Assembly: GCA_021324445.1 (NCBI GenBank)
Contig: JAJPJC010000398.1
Location: forward strand, 18,634 to 82,633
Length of the DNA: 64,000 nt
From: Isosphaeraceae bacterium
GTDB lineage: Bacteria; Planctomycetota; Planctomycetia; Isosphaerales; Isosphaeraceae
Direction: 5' to 3'
Below are positions 47,616 to 57,000 of the stretch, piece by piece (within the stretch, counting starts at the first letter, position 1; every line of letters begins with the position of its first letter). The notes under the pieces were generated by a model. That model made no database searches. It was given only the letters and a program-made list of their open reading frames with translations, and was not told the origin of the DNA. Position numbers and translations under genes: made by a program.

Positions 47616-49055
47616 ATGTTCCGCATCGACGGGTATCCCCAGGCTGCTTGCGACGGCATCCCGCGCCGCACGCTGCTGGAGGCGGCCGGGGCCGGCTTGT
47701 TCGGCATGAGCCTCCCCGGCCTGCTCGCGGCCGAGGCCCAGGCGCAGCCGGCAGCCCCCAGGGCCAGGGCCGTGATCTTCGTGTTCCTCTTCGGCGGGCC
47801 CAGCCAGCTCGAGACCTTCGACCTGAAGCCGGAGGCGCCGGAGCGGATCCGCGGGCCGTTCCGTCCGATCAGTGCGCGGACGCCGGGCCTGCGGATCAGC
47901 GAACACCTGCCCCGCCTGGCGGCGATCTCCGAGCGGTTCTGCGTCGTGCGGACCATGACCCACCCGTACAACGACCACAGCGGAGCCGCCCATTACCTCC
48001 AGACTGGCCGGATCTGGCACGTGCCGATCGGCGGCGGGTTCAACCCGACGCCCAAGGACTGGCCCGCCATGGGGGCGGTGGTCGAGTACCAGGCCCAGCA
48101 GCAGCCCGGCGGGATGGAGCGCGACCTGCCGGCCTACGCCGTGGTGCCCAATTCCCTGGGCCGGCTCCAGGAGGCCGGCCAGTACCTCCGGCCGGGCGAG
48201 CACGCCGGCTGGCTCGGCCGCCGCTACAATCCCTTGACCACCGCCGTCGACAAGAAGGACCTCAACGACAACCCCTACTGGCGGCCGTGCCGCGACGCGG
48301 AGCTGACCTTCCCGATCGAAGGGCTGGCCACCGGGGAGGGCCTGCGGCTGGACCGGACCCTTCGCCGCGCCTCGCTGCTGGATCAGTTCGACGCCCAGCG
48401 CCGCGCCCTGGACCAGGTCGCCCGCGTGCGGGAGTTCGACCAGTTTCGCCGGCGCGCCCTGGCGCTGGTCACGTCCGAGGCCACCCGGAGGGCCCTGGAT
48501 CTCCGCCGCGAGCCGGCCCAAGTCCGCGACCAGTACGGCCGGCATCTCTTCGGTCAATCCGCCCTCGTCGCCCGGCGCCTGGTGGAGGCCGGCGTCCGGT
48601 TCGTCACCGTCCACTACGACTCCTGCGACGGCTACGGCTGGGATTCACACCTGCACAGCGATGACGTGAAGCAACACCTCCTGCCCACGTTCGACCAGGG
48701 ACTGTCAGCGCTCTTGAGCGATCTGAACGCGCGGGGCCTGCTGGAGGAGACCCTGGTGGTGGCTCTGGGCGAGATGGGCCGGACTCCCCAGGCGACGCCG
48801 CGATGGGGCCGGGGACACTGGAGCATGCTGTTCCCGGCCGTACTGGCCGGCGCGGGCATCCGGGGTGGGACCGTCTACGGCACATCCGACAAGGACGCGG
48901 CCCATGTCGTGGATCATCCGGTCAGCCCGGAATCCCTGGCTGCCACGATCTACCATGCCCTCGGCATTGCACCCGATCTGCGCGTGATCGATCCCCTGGG
49001 CCGCCCCGTGCCGATCGTCGAGGGGGGGAAGCCCGTCCTCGATCTCTTCGGCTGA
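47616..49055 (+). CDS. DUF1501 domain protein with twin-arginine leader
   Basis: 479 residues from the ATG at 47616, five codons after a GTG; a GAGG lies about nine bases upstream. The N-terminus has PRRTLLEAAGAGLFGMSLPG, a Tat-type signal. The rest is the DUF1501 fold (IFVFLFGGPSQLETFDLKP, HPYNDHSGAAHYLQTGR, ALGEMGRTPQATPRWGRGHW, AHVVDHPVSPESLAATIYHA), related to alkaline phosphatase/sulfatase superfamily. This family is extremely expanded in planctomycetes, usually beside DUF1549/DUF1553 genes. None is here. It probably acts in the periplasm; substrate unknown. Confidence 0.92.
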   Translation: MFRIDGYPQAACDGIPRRTLLEAAGAGLFGMSLPGLLAAEAQAQPAAPRARAVIFVFLFGGPSQLETFDLKPEAPERIRGPFRPISARTPGLRISEHLPRLAAISERFCVVRTMTHPYNDHSGAAHYLQTGRIWHVPIGGGFNPTPKDWPAMGAVVEYQAQQQPGGMERDLPAYAVVPNSLGRLQEAGQYLRPGEHAGWLGRRYNPLTTAVDKKDLNDNPYWRPCRDAELTFPIEGLATGEGLRLDRTLRRASLLDQFDAQRRALDQVARVREFDQFRRRALALVTSEATRRALDLRREPAQVRDQYGRHLFGQSALVARRLVEAGVRFVTVHYDSCDGYGWDSHLHSDDVKQHLLPTFDQGLSALLSDLNARGLLEETLVVALGEMGRTPQATPRWGRGHWSMLFPAVLAGAGIRGGTVYGTSDKDAAHVVDHPVSPESLAATIYHALGIAPDLRVIDPLGRPVPIVEGGKPVLDLFG

Positions 49056-49099
49056 AAGGGAAGCCAGGAAGCCGGACCGTGGGGCCGGAGAGACTGACC

Positions 49100-49861
49100 A
49101 TGCCGTTCAGTCGCAAAGGATTCCTGCAAGGTATGGGGTGCGCCGCCGCGGGCGCGGCCCTCGGCGCCCTCGGCCAGCGTCGGCTCGGGCCGGCACCCCC
49201 GCCCCCGCAGGCCCCAACGCCTGGCGGGGAGAGCTACGCCCAGAGCGGGGAAGACCGGATCGTCCACTTCATCCTCGGATACCTCAAAGTGCCGAAAAAC
49301 CGATATCTCGACATCGGCGCCTGGGAACCCATCTTGAACAATAACACCTATTTGTTCTATCGCCTGGGATACCGGGGCCTGCTCATCGAGCCGAACGCGG
49401 CGCTGTGCAAGAAGCTCCGCGAGGTCCGCCCTGGGGACAAGGTGCTCGAAGCCGGCATCGGGGTGACCTCCGCGCGCGAGGCCGACTACTACGTCATGAC
49501 CGAGCCCTCGTGGAACACCTTCTCGAAGGAGGAGGCGGAGCGCCAGGCCAAGGCCACCGATGGGAAGATCTCCATCAAGGAGATCATCAAGATGCCGCTG
49601 CTCGATATCAACCAGGTGATGGCCGAACACATGACCGAAGCCCCGGCCTTCCTCTCGGTGGACACTCAGGGGCTCGAGCTGCCCATCTTGAAGTCGATCG
49701 ACTACGGCCGCTTCCGCCCGGCGGTCATCTGCGCCGAGACGCTGATCACCGGCACCCGCAAGACGAATCCCGAGCTTGCCGCGTTCATGGAGACGCAGGG
49801 CTACGTGGTCCGCGGCATGTCGTTCATCAACACGATCTTCGTCGACTCCAGGCTCATCTGA
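49100..49861 (+). CDS. FkbM-type methyltransferase with export-like leader (copy 1)
   Basis: 253 residues from the ATG at 49100. It starts SRKGFLQGMGCAAAGAALGAL, a leader that resembles a Tat or Sec signal, then a 15-residue Pro-rich linker. The methyltransferase-like core begins at YAQSGEDRIVHFILGYL, with the SAM region YLDIGAWEPILNNNTYLFY and the acidic residue after it, and ends at TLITGTRKTNPELAAF. FkbM proteins transfer methyl groups, often to sugar hydroxyls, normally in the cytoplasm. An N-terminal export leader is odd for an enzyme that needs SAM. A very similar paralogue lies at 52123-52953. Confidence 0.75.
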   Translation: MPFSRKGFLQGMGCAAAGAALGALGQRRLGPAPPPPQAPTPGGESYAQSGEDRIVHFILGYLKVPKNRYLDIGAWEPILNNNTYLFYRLGYRGLLIEPNAALCKKLREVRPGDKVLEAGIGVTSAREADYYVMTEPSWNTFSKEEAERQAKATDGKISIKEIIKMPLLDINQVMAEHMTEAPAFLSVDTQGLELPILKSIDYGRFRPAVICAETLITGTRKTNPELAAFMETQGYVVRGMSFINTIFVDSRLI

Positions 49862-49876
49862 CGGGGAGTGACTGCC

Positions 49877-51568
49877 ATGACTGGTGCCGATCTGCTGGTT
49901 CGCCTGCTCAAGGCCCAGGACGTCCCCTTCGTGTCGACGCTCTGCGGCAACGGCCTGGACCCGATCCTGGCGGCTTGCAAGCGGCAGGGGCTGCGGCTGG
50001 CCGATGTCCGCAACGAGCAGGCGGCCGGCTACATGGCCGACGCGGCCGGCCGGCTGACGCGCCGGGTGGGCGTCTGCACCTCGTCGAGCGGGGTCGCCCA
50101 TATGAATGCCCTGACCGGCGTGGTGAACGCCTATTTCGACGGGGCGCCGTTGCTGCTGATCACCGGGGCCAGCGAGAGCCGGACGGCCGGCATGGGGAAT
50201 TTCCAGGACCTGGACCATGTGGCACTGGCCCGGCCGGTGTGCAAGCTGGCGCGGCGCGTCGACCGGCCGGAGCGGATTCCCCTGGCCGTGCACGAAGCGT
50301 TGGCCACGGCGCGGAGCGGCCGGCCCGGCCCGGTCCACCTGACGATCCCGGGCGACGTCTTGAAGGCGCCCGTGGCCGACGCCGACCTGCCGCGGGGTGC
50401 GCCCAGCCTCGAGTCAGGCGGGAGCACCGCGGCTGCTCCAGCGCTGGCCGGGGTCCCGGCGGCCTCAGCCGCAGTCCCGGCCACGCCGCCGTCCCTGGGC
50501 GATCCCGAGCTGATCCGCGAGGCCGTGAACCTGCTGGCGCGCGCCGAGCGCCCGCTCCTGGTCGCGGGGAGCGGCGTGTTCTACGCGGGGGCGGAAGCCG
50601 CCCTGCGCCGGCTCGTCGAGACGGCCGGCGTCCCGATCGTGACCCCGATCTGGGACCGCGGATCCATCAGCCAGCCCATGCCCGAATACCTCGGAGTCAT
50701 CGGCGCCGCCAGCGGCGGCCCTCCTCTGCTGGCTGACGCCGACTTGATCCTCCTGGCCGGCAGCCGGGTCGATTATCGCGTGGGCTACATGAAGCCGCCG
50801 GGTGTTTCGGCCCAGGCCCGGGTGGTCCGGATCGACCGGGATCCCGACGAGTTGAACCAGGGCGTCCTGCCGGACGTCGGCATCCTCGGCGATCCCTCGA
50901 TGGTGCTGGACCAGCTCCGGGAGCAATGGCAGCGCCGTCACCTCTCGGCGCGCGCGGGCTGGCTCCGCGAGGCGCAGAGCCGCAACCAGCGGTTCCGCGC
51001 CCGATGGTCCCAGATTCCCCCGGCCAGTCCCATGACCGGCCAGCATCTCGTCGAGGCGCTCCGGGGCGTGCTGACCGACGAGACGCTCTTCCTCATCGAC
51101 GGCGGCAATATCGGCCAGTGGGCACACGTGCTGCTCTGGGACCGCTACCCGGGCCACTGGCTGACCTGCGGGGCCAGCGCCGTCGTCGGCTGGGGTCTGC
51201 CGGCGGCCATCGCCACCAAGCTGATCCATCCGGCGCGACCGGTGCTCCTGCTCTCCGGTGACGGAGCCCTCGGGTTCACCATCACCGAGCTGGAGACGGC
51301 CGTCCGCCTCCGCACCCCGATCGTCGTCCTGGTGGCTGACGACCAGGCCTGGGGCATCGTGGCCAGCGATCAGAAACGGTCGCTGGGCGAGCCGATCGCC
51401 AGTCTGCTGGGTCCGGTGGACTATGCCCGCGTCGCGCAAGGCTTCGGCGCACGCGGCGTCACCGTGACCCGCCCCGTGGAGCTGGCGCCGGCCATCCGCG
51501 CGGCGTTCGCCTCGGGTGAGCCCACGCTGATTGAAGTCCCGATTGCCCTCCGCGGGCCAACCGATTGA
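49877..51568 (+). CDS. Thiamine diphosphate-dependent enzyme (acetolactate synthase-like)
   Basis: 563 residues from the ATG at 49877 with GGGGAG upstream. Three domains: N-terminal pyrimidine-binding with Glu47 in VRNEQAAGYMADAAG, a central domain (about 190-340), and a C-terminal PP-binding domain with GDGALGFTITELETAV (Gly461-Asp462-Gly463) and the AWG stretch. The family includes acetolactate synthase, benzoylformate decarboxylase and oxalyl-CoA decarboxylase. It lacks the FAD-binding features I would look for to call acetolactate synthase with confidence. Between a FkbM gene and a cupin gene, with gaps of 15 and 11 bp, it is part of one operon whose chemistry is unknown. Confidence 0.8.
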   Translation: MTGADLLVRLLKAQDVPFVSTLCGNGLDPILAACKRQGLRLADVRNEQAAGYMADAAGRLTRRVGVCTSSSGVAHMNALTGVVNAYFDGAPLLLITGASESRTAGMGNFQDLDHVALARPVCKLARRVDRPERIPLAVHEALATARSGRPGPVHLTIPGDVLKAPVADADLPRGAPSLESGGSTAAAPALAGVPAASAAVPATPPSLGDPELIREAVNLLARAERPLLVAGSGVFYAGAEAALRRLVETAGVPIVTPIWDRGSISQPMPEYLGVIGAASGGPPLLADADLILLAGSRVDYRVGYMKPPGVSAQARVVRIDRDPDELNQGVLPDVGILGDPSMVLDQLREQWQRRHLSARAGWLREAQSRNQRFRARWSQIPPASPMTGQHLVEALRGVLTDETLFLIDGGNIGQWAHVLLWDRYPGHWLTCGASAVVGWGLPAAIATKLIHPARPVLLLSGDGALGFTITELETAVRLRTPIVVLVADDQAWGIVASDQKRSLGEPIASLLGPVDYARVAQGFGARGVTVTRPVELAPAIRAAFASGEPTLIEVPIALRGPTD

Positions 51569-51579
51569 GGGAGACCACC

Positions 51580-51897
51580 ATGAGCCAGCCAACCGAGCGC
51601 GTGGGGACGCGGCTCTTGTTCGAGAACGACCGGGTACGGGTCTGGGAACTGGCGCTGGCGCCGGGCGAATCCCTGGAGGCGCACATCCATCGGCTCGACT
51701 ACATCATCCTCGTCGAATCGGGCGGGCTGCTCCGGTTGGCCGACCCGGATGATCCCGCCAGCGCGCGGGACATCGCCTTCGCGGACGACCAGGTCGAATT
51801 CCGCCAGGTCGCCGGCGCCGGTAAGATCGATAATCGGCTCACGAACATCGGGACGAAGCGACACCGAAACTACGTGATCGAGCTCAAGAACGGGTAA
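51580..51897 (+). CDS. Small cupin-domain protein
   Basis: 105 residues from the ATG at 51580 with GAGGGAG upstream. A cupin pattern is visible: VRVWELALAPGESLEAHIHRLDYIILVESGG, with the first motif His residues, then HRNYVIEL. Such small cupins bind metals or sugar ligands and act as isomerases, sensors or dioxygenase-like enzymes. It follows the ThDP enzyme by 11 bp and so is probably in the same operon. The gene ends just before the second structured repeat. Confidence 0.8.
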   Translation: MSQPTERVGTRLLFENDRVRVWELALAPGESLEAHIHRLDYIILVESGGLLRLADPDDPASARDIAFADDQVEFRQVAGAGKIDNRLTNIGTKRHRNYVIELKNG

Positions 51898-51920
51898 GCT
51901 GAGTGGACCGGCGCCGTGGG

Positions 51921-52067
51921 GTGGGACCAGGCACGTCAGTGCCTGGTTCGGACGGGACGACCGTCCTCCAACCTCGGGCGTCAGCCCGATCCCGAGGCCA
52001 GGGGATCGCACTGACGTGCGAGGCTGGTGGTTCCCCGTCCGAACCACGGGCTCAGGCCCGTGGTCAC
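51921..52067. repeat. ~147-bp structured repeat element, copy 2
   Basis: Same architecture as 30315-30462. First hairpin CCAGGCAC-GTCA-GTGCCTGG, last hairpin CCACGGGC-TCAG-GCCCGTGG; the three central hairpins are identical to copy 1. The long pairing GGTTCGGACGGG with CCCGTCCGAACC is perfect here. The end GTGGTCAC is shared. It lies in the 225 bp between the cupin and FkbM genes, which converge. A fragment of the MITE-like end (52108-52122) follows directly. Confidence 0.8.
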
Positions 52068-52107
52068 ACCGCGCACTTTGCTCCCTCCAGCCCAGAGAGC
52101 TTCCTCC

Positions 52108-52122
52108 GGAACAGACTCTGAG
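52108..52122. repeat. End fragment of the MITE-like family
   Basis: GGAACAGACTCTGAG here is the exact reverse complement of CTCAGAGTCTGTTCC at 17605-17619. It abuts the stop codon of the FkbM gene. It looks like a remnant of the element at 17610-17846, with the hairpin part missing or replaced. Confidence 0.6.
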
Positions 52123-52953
52123 TCAGAGGATCTTCGAGTCGATGAAGATGGTGTTCACCAACGACCCTCCGCGCTCGACGTAACCCTGGGTCGACAAGAA
52201 CTCGAGGATCTCGGATCGCATCCGGGTCGTACTGTAGACGATCGTCTCGGCGCAGATGACCTTCGGCCGGAACCGCGTATAGTCCAGGCTCTTGAGAATC
52301 GCCAGGTCCAGGCCCTCGGTGTCGACGGACAGGAACGTGGGCGCCCCCTTGAAGTGTTCGGCCATCACGTCGTTGATGTTCAGCAGCGGCATCTTGATCA
52401 CCTCCTGGATCGTGGTCCCGCCGTTGCTGGCCCGGACCATGTGCTCCGCCTCCTCCTTGGAGAAGGTGTTCAGGCCGGGCTGGCTCATGACGTAGTAGTC
52501 GGCCTCCCGGACCGCGGTGGCGCCGATCCCGGCGGTCAGAGTCGTGTCCTTCGGCCGGACCGCGCGGAGGCGTTCGCAGTAGGTCACATTCGGCTCGACC
52601 AGTACCCCGCGGTAGCCACGCCGGTAGAAATAATAGGTGTTGTTCAGCTCGATCGGGTCATTGGCACCGACGTCGAGATAGGTGATCTGCCCGATCCCGC
52701 GGTACTGGAAGAAGAAGCGGACGATCAGGTCCTCCCCGGCCTGCGAGAAGGATTCCTCGCCATGCACCTCCAGGGTCGGCGGCGGGGCCGGTTCGGCGGG
52801 AGCAGCCGGCCGGAGCGGCGGCCTCAGGGGCGGGGAGGACCGGTTGCCGTCGCCCGCGCCGGCAGGCAACAGGCCCCGACCGGCGCCGCCCAGCGCCGCA
52901 CCCGCGGCCAGCCAACCGGAGTTCTGCAAGAAACGCTTGCGATTGATTGTCAT
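52123..52953 (-). CDS. FkbM-type methyltransferase with export-like leader (copy 2)
   Basis: 276 residues, closely similar to the copy at 49100 across the whole core (for example YLDVGANDPIELNNTYYFYR, AGIGATAVREADYYVMS, NTFSKEEAE, LSVDTEGLDLAILKSLDYTR, and FRPKVICAETI). The leader MTINRKRFLQNSGWLAAGAAL is Tat-like (NRKRFLQ), followed by a Pro-rich linker. By eye about half of residues are identical to copy 1. It is convergent with the ThDP/cupin operon, which the paralogue pair brackets. A -10/-35 pair is present upstream at 53132-53160. Exported FkbM enzymes are unusual; see findings. Confidence 0.75.
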   Translation of the reverse strand: MTINRKRFLQNSGWLAAGAALGGAGRGLLPAGAGDGNRSSPPLRPPLRPAAPAEPAPPPTLEVHGEESFSQAGEDLIVRFFFQYRGIGQITYLDVGANDPIELNNTYYFYRRGYRGVLVEPNVTYCERLRAVRPKDTTLTAGIGATAVREADYYVMSQPGLNTFSKEEAEHMVRASNGGTTIQEVIKMPLLNINDVMAEHFKGAPTFLSVDTEGLDLAILKSLDYTRFRPKVICAETIVYSTTRMRSEILEFLSTQGYVERGGSLVNTIFIDSKIL

Positions 52954-53289
52954 GGCTCAACCACTGGGGTTGTGATCATCGCCTGTACGCCCATTCTGGA
53001 GGATCGCCGCCAGGTCGGGAGACCGGGAAATCTTCTCTTCCCCAAAATGGGGATCTCGCCCAGCGGAATTGCGACATCCTCCGGTTCCGATTCCCTTTTC
53101 CCGATCCCGCTCCGGCCCTCCGAGACTCCAAATTATAGAAGGGCCCGGGCGTTGCGTGAACACACTCAAGCCGGTCGAATCGATCTCCGCACCGCAACCA
53201 GGGGAAGCGGTCTTGTACCGGCGCGCGGCTTCGTTTCTGATAGGTGCCGGAAACCATCGAGGGGCAGCCCCGAGGAGCGGAGGCGACAC
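52954..53289. other. 336-bp divergent promoter region
   Basis: It separates the FkbM gene (minus) from the PSP1 gene (plus). The minus-strand pair described below lies in it. For the PSP1 gene a GGAGG sits about eight bases before the GTG start. No coding sequence was found. Confidence 0.6.
53132..53160 (-). promoter_or_regulatory. Promoter candidate for the FkbM gene
   Basis: On the minus strand TTCACG (53160-53155) and TATAAT (53137-53132) with a 17-bp spacer; the -10 is a perfect match and the -35 is 4 of 6. The start of transcription would be near 53125, leaving a leader of about 170 bases before the ATG at 52953. Confidence 0.5.
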
Positions 53290-54012
53290 GTGGTGGTCGA
53301 GCAGACCTATCTGATCCGTTACGGTGTGATGGGGCATGTGGGGCGGTTCCGCGCCGCGGCGGAGTGTGGCGGCCCGCTGGGACGCGGACAGCTCGTCGTG
53401 ATCCGGACCGATCGAGGCGTCGAACTGGGCGAGGTCCTGGTGCCCGTGGAGCACCCCGGTGCGATCGAGCGTGCCCGCGGCGAGGACCCGGCGGTATCCC
53501 AGCGGTCGCGGGTGCTTCGCCTGGCCGGCCCGGACGACCTGGCGAGCTCCCAGCGCGCCGAGGCGATGCGGCACGATCGCTTCCTGCTCTGCCGGCGGAT
53601 CGTCGAGGAAGAGCAAAGGGACTGGCCCGGGGAGCTGATCGACGTCGAGCTGACGCTCGACGACCAGGCCACCGTCCTTCATTACCTCGGTCCTCAGCCG
53701 CGGGATGCCGCCGCGTGGCGCGCACGGTTCCGCATGACGTGCGACTTCGACGTCCTGCTGGAACCGGTCGGGGTCGGCCGGGATGAGGAGACTGCCGATG
53801 CGGTCGCCCCTGCGCTTGAGGACGATGGCTGCCGGAGCTGTGGCCGCTCCGGCGGCGGCTGCGGCAGTCGATCCGCCGGGCAGACGGCCCGGGACAGCGC
53901 CGCCGCATCGGATGCGCGCGGTTGTGGCTCGACCCCGCACTCCGGCTGTGCGTCCTGTGGGATCAGCCGCCTGTTGGCCGCCCGCGGCGCAGGCCGACTC
54001 GGCGCCAGTTGA
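53290..54012 (+). CDS. PSP1 family protein with Cys-rich tail
   Basis: 240 residues from the GTG at 53290 with GGAGG upstream; the longer frame to 52027 is not plausible. The core resembles the PSP1 C-terminal domain (VEQTYLIRYGVMGHVGRFRA, RGQLVVIRTDRGVELGEVLV, HDRFLLCRRIVEEEQRDWPG, LDDQATVLHYLG). Such proteins are widespread but poorly characterised. The tail has a series of Cys-rich motifs (CRSCGRSGGGCG, CGSTPHSGCASCG, residues about 180-225), perhaps a metal-binding segment. The 3' 319 bp overlap the end of the convergent kinase gene. Confidence 0.85.
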   Translation: MVVEQTYLIRYGVMGHVGRFRAAAECGGPLGRGQLVVIRTDRGVELGEVLVPVEHPGAIERARGEDPAVSQRSRVLRLAGPDDLASSQRAEAMRHDRFLLCRRIVEEEQRDWPGELIDVELTLDDQATVLHYLGPQPRDAAAWRARFRMTCDFDVLLEPVGVGRDEETADAVAPALEDDGCRSCGRSGGGCGSRSAGQTARDSAAASDARGCGSTPHSGCASCGISRLLAARGAGRLGAS

Positions 54013-57000
54013 GCCGTCGGTGCGGCCGCCGTCCGGCTGCGGGCCTCGGCTTCGGCTTGCGGTAGGATCGCATTCAGCCGGGTCCGCACCGGGTCGAACC
54101 ACGGGTCGTCCTGATAATGCTCCTGGTACTCCGGATTCGCGAGGAACGCCCGGGAGAGTTGCTTGGCAGCCTCCGGGAGCGATCCCGGATCGGTCCGGCC
54201 GGCCACCGCCTGGACCTGAGCGAGCTGGTAATGCAACATGCCGCGGGCGCAATTCCGATCGATGGCCACGTCCAGAGCGCGTCGTGCAATGCGTTGGGCT
54301 TCCTCGACCCGGCCCCCCTCCAGATAGAGGTTCGCCACCTCCTGGAGTTGACGCCACCGCCCAGGGTGATCGCGGAGATACGCGGGCAGATCGGGGTGAT
54401 ACAACACAACATCGAGGTCGTGCCGGGCCTGGTCGAACTCACCGGCCTTGACGGCGCGAAGGCCCCGTGCGAATCGCGCGGCGAGGTGATCGGGGTCAAC
54501 GAGCAAGACCTTGCCGAACTCGGCCGCGGCCAGCTCGTGGTCGCCGGCGTCGTAGATCTCCGTCGCGAGGAATGTGCGGGCGTCGAGCTCCTCGGGCGAG
54601 AGCTCTCCAACCTCGAGGGCGTCCTCGCGCCCGGCCGATCCCTCGGACAACCGCGACAGGATCTCAGAGCTGCCCCAGAAGGTCCGGGGCAGGATCCGGC
54701 TGAGCACCTCGAAGTGCCGGATGTCCTCGTCGAGGCCGCGGGTTTGCCGTAACTTCGCCCGGATGAAGGCACGGGTCCGGTAGAATTCGGCCAGCTCGGG
54801 TGACTCTTGCAGAGCCTGATTGCAGTGCTCCAGCGCTTGAGGGTAGTTCCCCAGCCACTCCAGGCAACCAGCGAGCTGGCCTTGAAGAACGGTGTTCCCG
54901 GGCCGGCGCTCGAGACAATGCTCCAGGTGACCGGCGGCCTCGGCGGCCCGGTCCAATCCATAGGAGGCCACGGCCGCGCGGTAATGTCCCCAGAACGAGT
55001 CGGGACGGAGCGTCAGCATCGTGCGATAGTGGCCCAGCGCGCGCCGGGCCGCCCGGGTCTGGGCATCCAGCATCGCCGCAAGGTTCGCGGGTCCGCTCGT
55101 GGGTGGACCACCGGCGGTCTCGTGAGGCACCCGGGACTCGGGCTCGCACTCGGCCACGACACCGAGTAGGTATTCGTCGAGCCAGGGACACGCGGCTCGA
55201 CCCGCTTCGCCGGATGTGGCCCCGGAGCCGTCCCTGCCCAGCAGCGCGCCCAGACGATGCCGGAGGGGCTCGAAGGCCCGGGTCGGCGCGAAGGCGGTGA
55301 CGGCCTCGAGGATCTCCAGAGCCCGTCGCCAGTCGTCGGGCGAGTCGGGCCGGTCCTCCAGCGCCCGGCAATAGCGGTACGCCTGCTCCATCAGCCAGAG
55401 CTCGAGCTCCTCGCGGTCCGCCGCGGGGAGCCGGCGCAGGGCCGGCCGCTCGCGCCAGTTGCCGACACCGGGGACGTCGCCCGGACCCAGGAGGCCATAC
55501 GCGCGCAACCCGCGCTGAGCCGCCTCGACAACCTCGGGCTCGTCGGGCTCGAGAAAGCACGTGTGCCGAGGCCGCTGAAACCGCAACGCCCGGGCCTCGG
55601 GATGATCCCACTGGCGGGCAAGACCTTCCAGCGCCATCGCGTCGACGGCCTGGTGCAGATCGCGGTTGGAGCCGCGCAAGGCCAGAGTGGTCGTGACCAG
55701 GCCGACCGTCAGCAGCGACAACCCGGCGGTCCTCAGCATCCGTCGCCGGCGGCGCAACCAGCGGGGGAGGGTCTGCCCCCAGAACGGCTCGTCGGCGTAG
55801 GCGAGCGGCCGGTCGGTGCGCCACCGGTCCAGGTCCTCGGCCAGCTCCAGAGCTCGGCCATATCGTCGCGATGGGTCGGGGTCGAGGCAACGCGCGAGGA
55901 TCGCCTGCAAGCCGGGCGCGACGCCCCGACCCCCGGCCGTCTGGAAATCGCGGATGATGGCCCGGGCGCTGCGGTTTCTGGCGAGAGCCAGCGCCCGCGC
56001 CGCCGACTGGAAGCGGCCGAGCCGCGCCGCGTCTTCCCCTGCCGAGGGCGGATCCCCCACCCACGGTGGCCGGCCGGTCAGCGCCTCCAGCAAGACCATC
56101 CCCATCGCATAGATGTCGGCGCGGTGCGGCGCCAGGTCGAGCGAGCCCGGCTCGAAGGGGCCACAGGCCGGCGGTCGTGCCTGGGCGGCCGTCGCCAGCG
56201 CGTGCAGCCGCTCGGGGGCCATGTAGGCCAGCGTTCCTCCCGGGTCGGGCAGCCGGATCGAGCCGTCAAGCTCCGGCGCGCCGTCGCGCGCCAGGTTGAA
56301 GTCCAGCAGCATCGGGTTGCCGTCGGCCGCCAGCAGGATGTTCGAGGGCTTGATGTCGCCGTGGACCACATCGCGTCCGAATGCGTAACTGAGGGCTTCG
56401 GCCAGGCGGGCGACGATCCAGGCCAGCGCCTGAGCATAGGAGAGGCCTGCCAGGATCGCGCGCGCCGGCCGCGCCGCCGGAACGTCCGGGTACTCCGGCG
56501 CGGCGACCTCGTCCAGATCCACCAGGAGATCGCGGCCAGAGACGGGAGCGCGGCCGCGATGCTGCCGTGCCGCCAGGATGGCCGAGAGCGTCGCGCCACC
56601 CCAGAAGGGCATGCAGATCATCTGAAACGCGCCGTCGTCGACCAGGGCGTGCGAGACGATCTCGACGATGTGGGGGTGCTGCGCCCGGGCCAGCAGCCAG
56701 GGCTCGCGGGTCGCCCGCGTCGAGACCTTCACGACAAGCCGGCGATTTTCCAGGTCGGCCTGCTCGGCGAGGAACACCCGAGCGAAGCTGCCCCGTCCCA
56801 GCTCCCGGCGCAACCGGAACGGCCCGATGGAGTCACCGGCCTGCGGCAGCGTGGCCACCGCCCCGGCCGGCTCGAGCCAGCGACCCAACAGCGACGGCGA
56901 GCACGCGCGGTGCATCTGGAGTAACCGCTCCAGGGCCGCGCGGTGGCGGGGGAAGCGGGCCAGATACGACGAGGGGTCCGGCTCCTGCCCCTCGGCCTCC

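Noticed and set aside
49877..51568. The ThDP enzyme as ilvB, the acetolactate synthase large subunit
   Set aside because: It is far from ilvH and ilvC, and the FAD-domain features were not convincing. The broader ThDP family call is safer.
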